In this document: positions 13,467 to 14,285 of the stretch, in pieces
How positions within the stretch are numbered: position 1 is the first letter of the stretch
Layout: every line of letters starts with the position of its first letter
Source of the DNA: an uncultured Eubacteriales bacterium
GTDB lineage: Bacteria > Bacillota > Clostridia > Oscillospirales > CAG-382
DNA: 14,285 bases
Assembly: GCA_934444485.1 (NCBI GenBank)
Contig: CAKSCN010000052.1
Span: forward strand, 1-14,285
Reading direction: 5' to 3'
Made by a program: the position numbers and the translations under genes
The notes under the pieces: generated by a model
What the model saw: the letters and a program-made list of their open reading frames with translations, nothing else
Databases searched by the model: none
What the model was told of the DNA's origin: nothing

Positions 13467-14183
13467 TTACCGCACATTCTTGTTTACGATTCTTGTCTCG
13501 GTTTTTCCGTCGGCAAGGGATATGTATCTCACAAAGAGAGAAACACGGTTGTCCTCGTTGAGAGACTCCCAGAGACCGTCGCAGAATTCGTCTATACCGC
13601 CGGAAATGCTTATCTTCTTCGGCTCTCCCTCAAACGATGGCAGGGGATTTCCGTCGGCACGGTAGGTGTGGATGAAGTGACCGACGCCGTCAAGGGGAGA
13701 ATTGTACGAAAACGTAAATCTTTCGCACGAGGACGGATCACCGTCGGCACTCTTGAGAATTGAGAGTGCGTAGTTCATCTTTCCCGACTCCGCCTTTATG
13801 ATGCCCGATATTCTCGGCGTGTAGTTCGGTGCGTCAGGCTCAAAGGTGCGTGTGCGCAGTGCCTGCTCAAAGGTCTGCTGATTGTTCATGAGGTCGTATA
13901 TCGTGTCGGTCTGATCGCCGTTTGTGACTATCGTCTTGTTGCCGAGAACACGAACGGGAGCGTAGATTATGAGAGAGGGATCGGTGAGCTTGGATTCGTC
14001 GAAAGCCTCGGTGCGTATGCCGTCGCCGTCTTTTACGAAAACCCTGTTGCGGCTGTTTTCGCTTCTGCCCATGATAAAGTAAGCGCATACCGCATTTTTG
14101 CCGTCCTCGGATTTTCCGAGAATTATGCCTCTGCCGGGATAAACATTTTCTCTCAGTTCCTTAAAGATACATCTCTTTTCCAT
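13467..14183 (-). CDS. purO: PurO-type IMP cyclohydrolase
   Basis: This 238-aa protein is an IMP cyclohydrolase of the PurO fold (archaeal-type, Ntn-hydrolase-like). It closes FAICAR to IMP, the last step of the pathway. Diagnostic parts are YPGRGIILG (residues 15–23), an FIMGRSENSRNRVF block (37–50), and the middle YAPVRVLGNKTIVTNGDQTDTI. These match the family, including the MGRS-x-NSRNR signature. It sits directly before the stand-alone AICAR transformylase, which lacks its own cyclohydrolase domain, so the pair together replaces bifunctional PurH. Its ATG at 14183 has GAAAGG (14195–14200) about 11 bases upstream. It follows the end of another gene by 32 bases, consistent with an operon continuing off the window. 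Length is a little above the roughly 200 aa of archaeal PurO. Confidence 0.9.
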   Translation of the reverse strand: MEKRCIFKELRENVYPGRGIILGKSEDGKNAVCAYFIMGRSENSRNRVFVKDGDGIRTEAFDESKLTDPSLIIYAPVRVLGNKTIVTNGDQTDTIYDLMNNQQTFEQALRTRTFEPDAPNYTPRISGIIKAESGKMNYALSILKSADGDPSSCERFTFSYNSPLDGVGHFIHTYRADGNPLPSFEGEPKKISISGGIDEFCDGLWESLNEDNRVSLFVRYISLADGKTETRIVNKNVR

Positions 14184-14215
14184 ATCTGCGTTTTCCTTTC
14201 ACCTTTAGTTTGTTG

Positions 14216-14285
14216 TCAGTCTCTGTTCCTCTCAGCCGCAATTTTCGCCGATACAAGCTCCGTCGCCTTGGGGAGTATTACCCAC
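14216..14285 (-). CDS. C-terminal tail of the upstream operon gene, possibly purN (partial)
   Basis: On the minus strand one frame is open from the window edge to TGA at 14218–14216, giving 22 residues that end WVILPKATELVSAKIAAERN plus two more. A Trp-xx-Leu-Pro-x-Ala-x-Glu-Leu pattern resembles the end of phosphoribosylglycinamide formyltransferase (PurN), which is the expected neighbour in this operon. The piece is too short to be sure. A second frame is also open for 17 codons, to a TGA further upstream, so even the frame is not settled. Confidence 0.4.
   Translation of the reverse strand, partial: WVILPKATELVSAKIAAERNRD

Noticed and set aside
1..14285. CRISPR array, tRNA, rRNA, insertion sequence, attachment site or purine riboswitch
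   Set aside because: I saw no regularly spaced repeats, no cloverleaf-like sequence, no transposase or integrase gene, and no riboswitch core; the start of the purine operon lies outside the window.

Overview
The window looks like a chromosomal piece of a Clostridia-type Firmicute, probably an Oscillospirales-like gut anaerobe. This rests on AAAGGAG/GAAAGGA ribosome sites, the gene order nusB–(TsaD-like)–xseA–xseB–ispA, a single-chain clostridial-type PurL, and a purH function split into two genes. The assignment is inference from gene content and style, not from a marker gene. The main part is GC-balanced to moderately GC-rich; the first 180 bases are clearly AT-rich (about 35% GC by hand count).

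Layout, left to right. Bases 1–696 hold a plus-strand pair: the C-terminal tail of a CFI-box-CTERM protein cut by the window edge, then an unrecognised 169-aa gene that starts at TTG behind a strong ribosome site. A hairpin near 728–760 separates this pair from everything else, which is on the minus strand.

Minus-strand operon B (about 7088 down to 728) is read right to left. It has its own promoter (7060–7088), a 71-aa six-cysteine protein, a KDPG-aldolase/VOC fusion, a YkgJ-like cysteine-cluster protein, nusB, a TsaD paralogue, xseA, xseB, ispA and a divergent-PAP2 membrane protein. The genes are tightly packed, with 4-base and 1-base stop/start overlaps at tsaD-like/xseA and xseA/xseB. It mixes transcription antitermination, DNA repair, isoprenoid synthesis and several proteins of uncertain role.

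Minus-strand operon A (14285 down to 7134) is a late purine-synthesis operon: the tail of an upstream gene (possibly purN), a PurO-type IMP cyclohydrolase, a stand-alone AICAR transformylase, purD and a 1240-aa purL. It ends in a strong intrinsic terminator at 7134–7168. Together these genes cover GAR synthesis, FGAM synthesis, AICAR formylation and IMP ring closure. The start of this operon, and any purine riboswitch, lies outside the window.

I see no CRISPR array, tRNA, rRNA, insertion sequence or classic defence system. The less ordinary parts are the plus-strand CFI-box/unknown pair, the TsaD paralogue, the six-cysteine leader protein, the aldolase–VOC fusion, and the ispA–DivPAP2 pairing.
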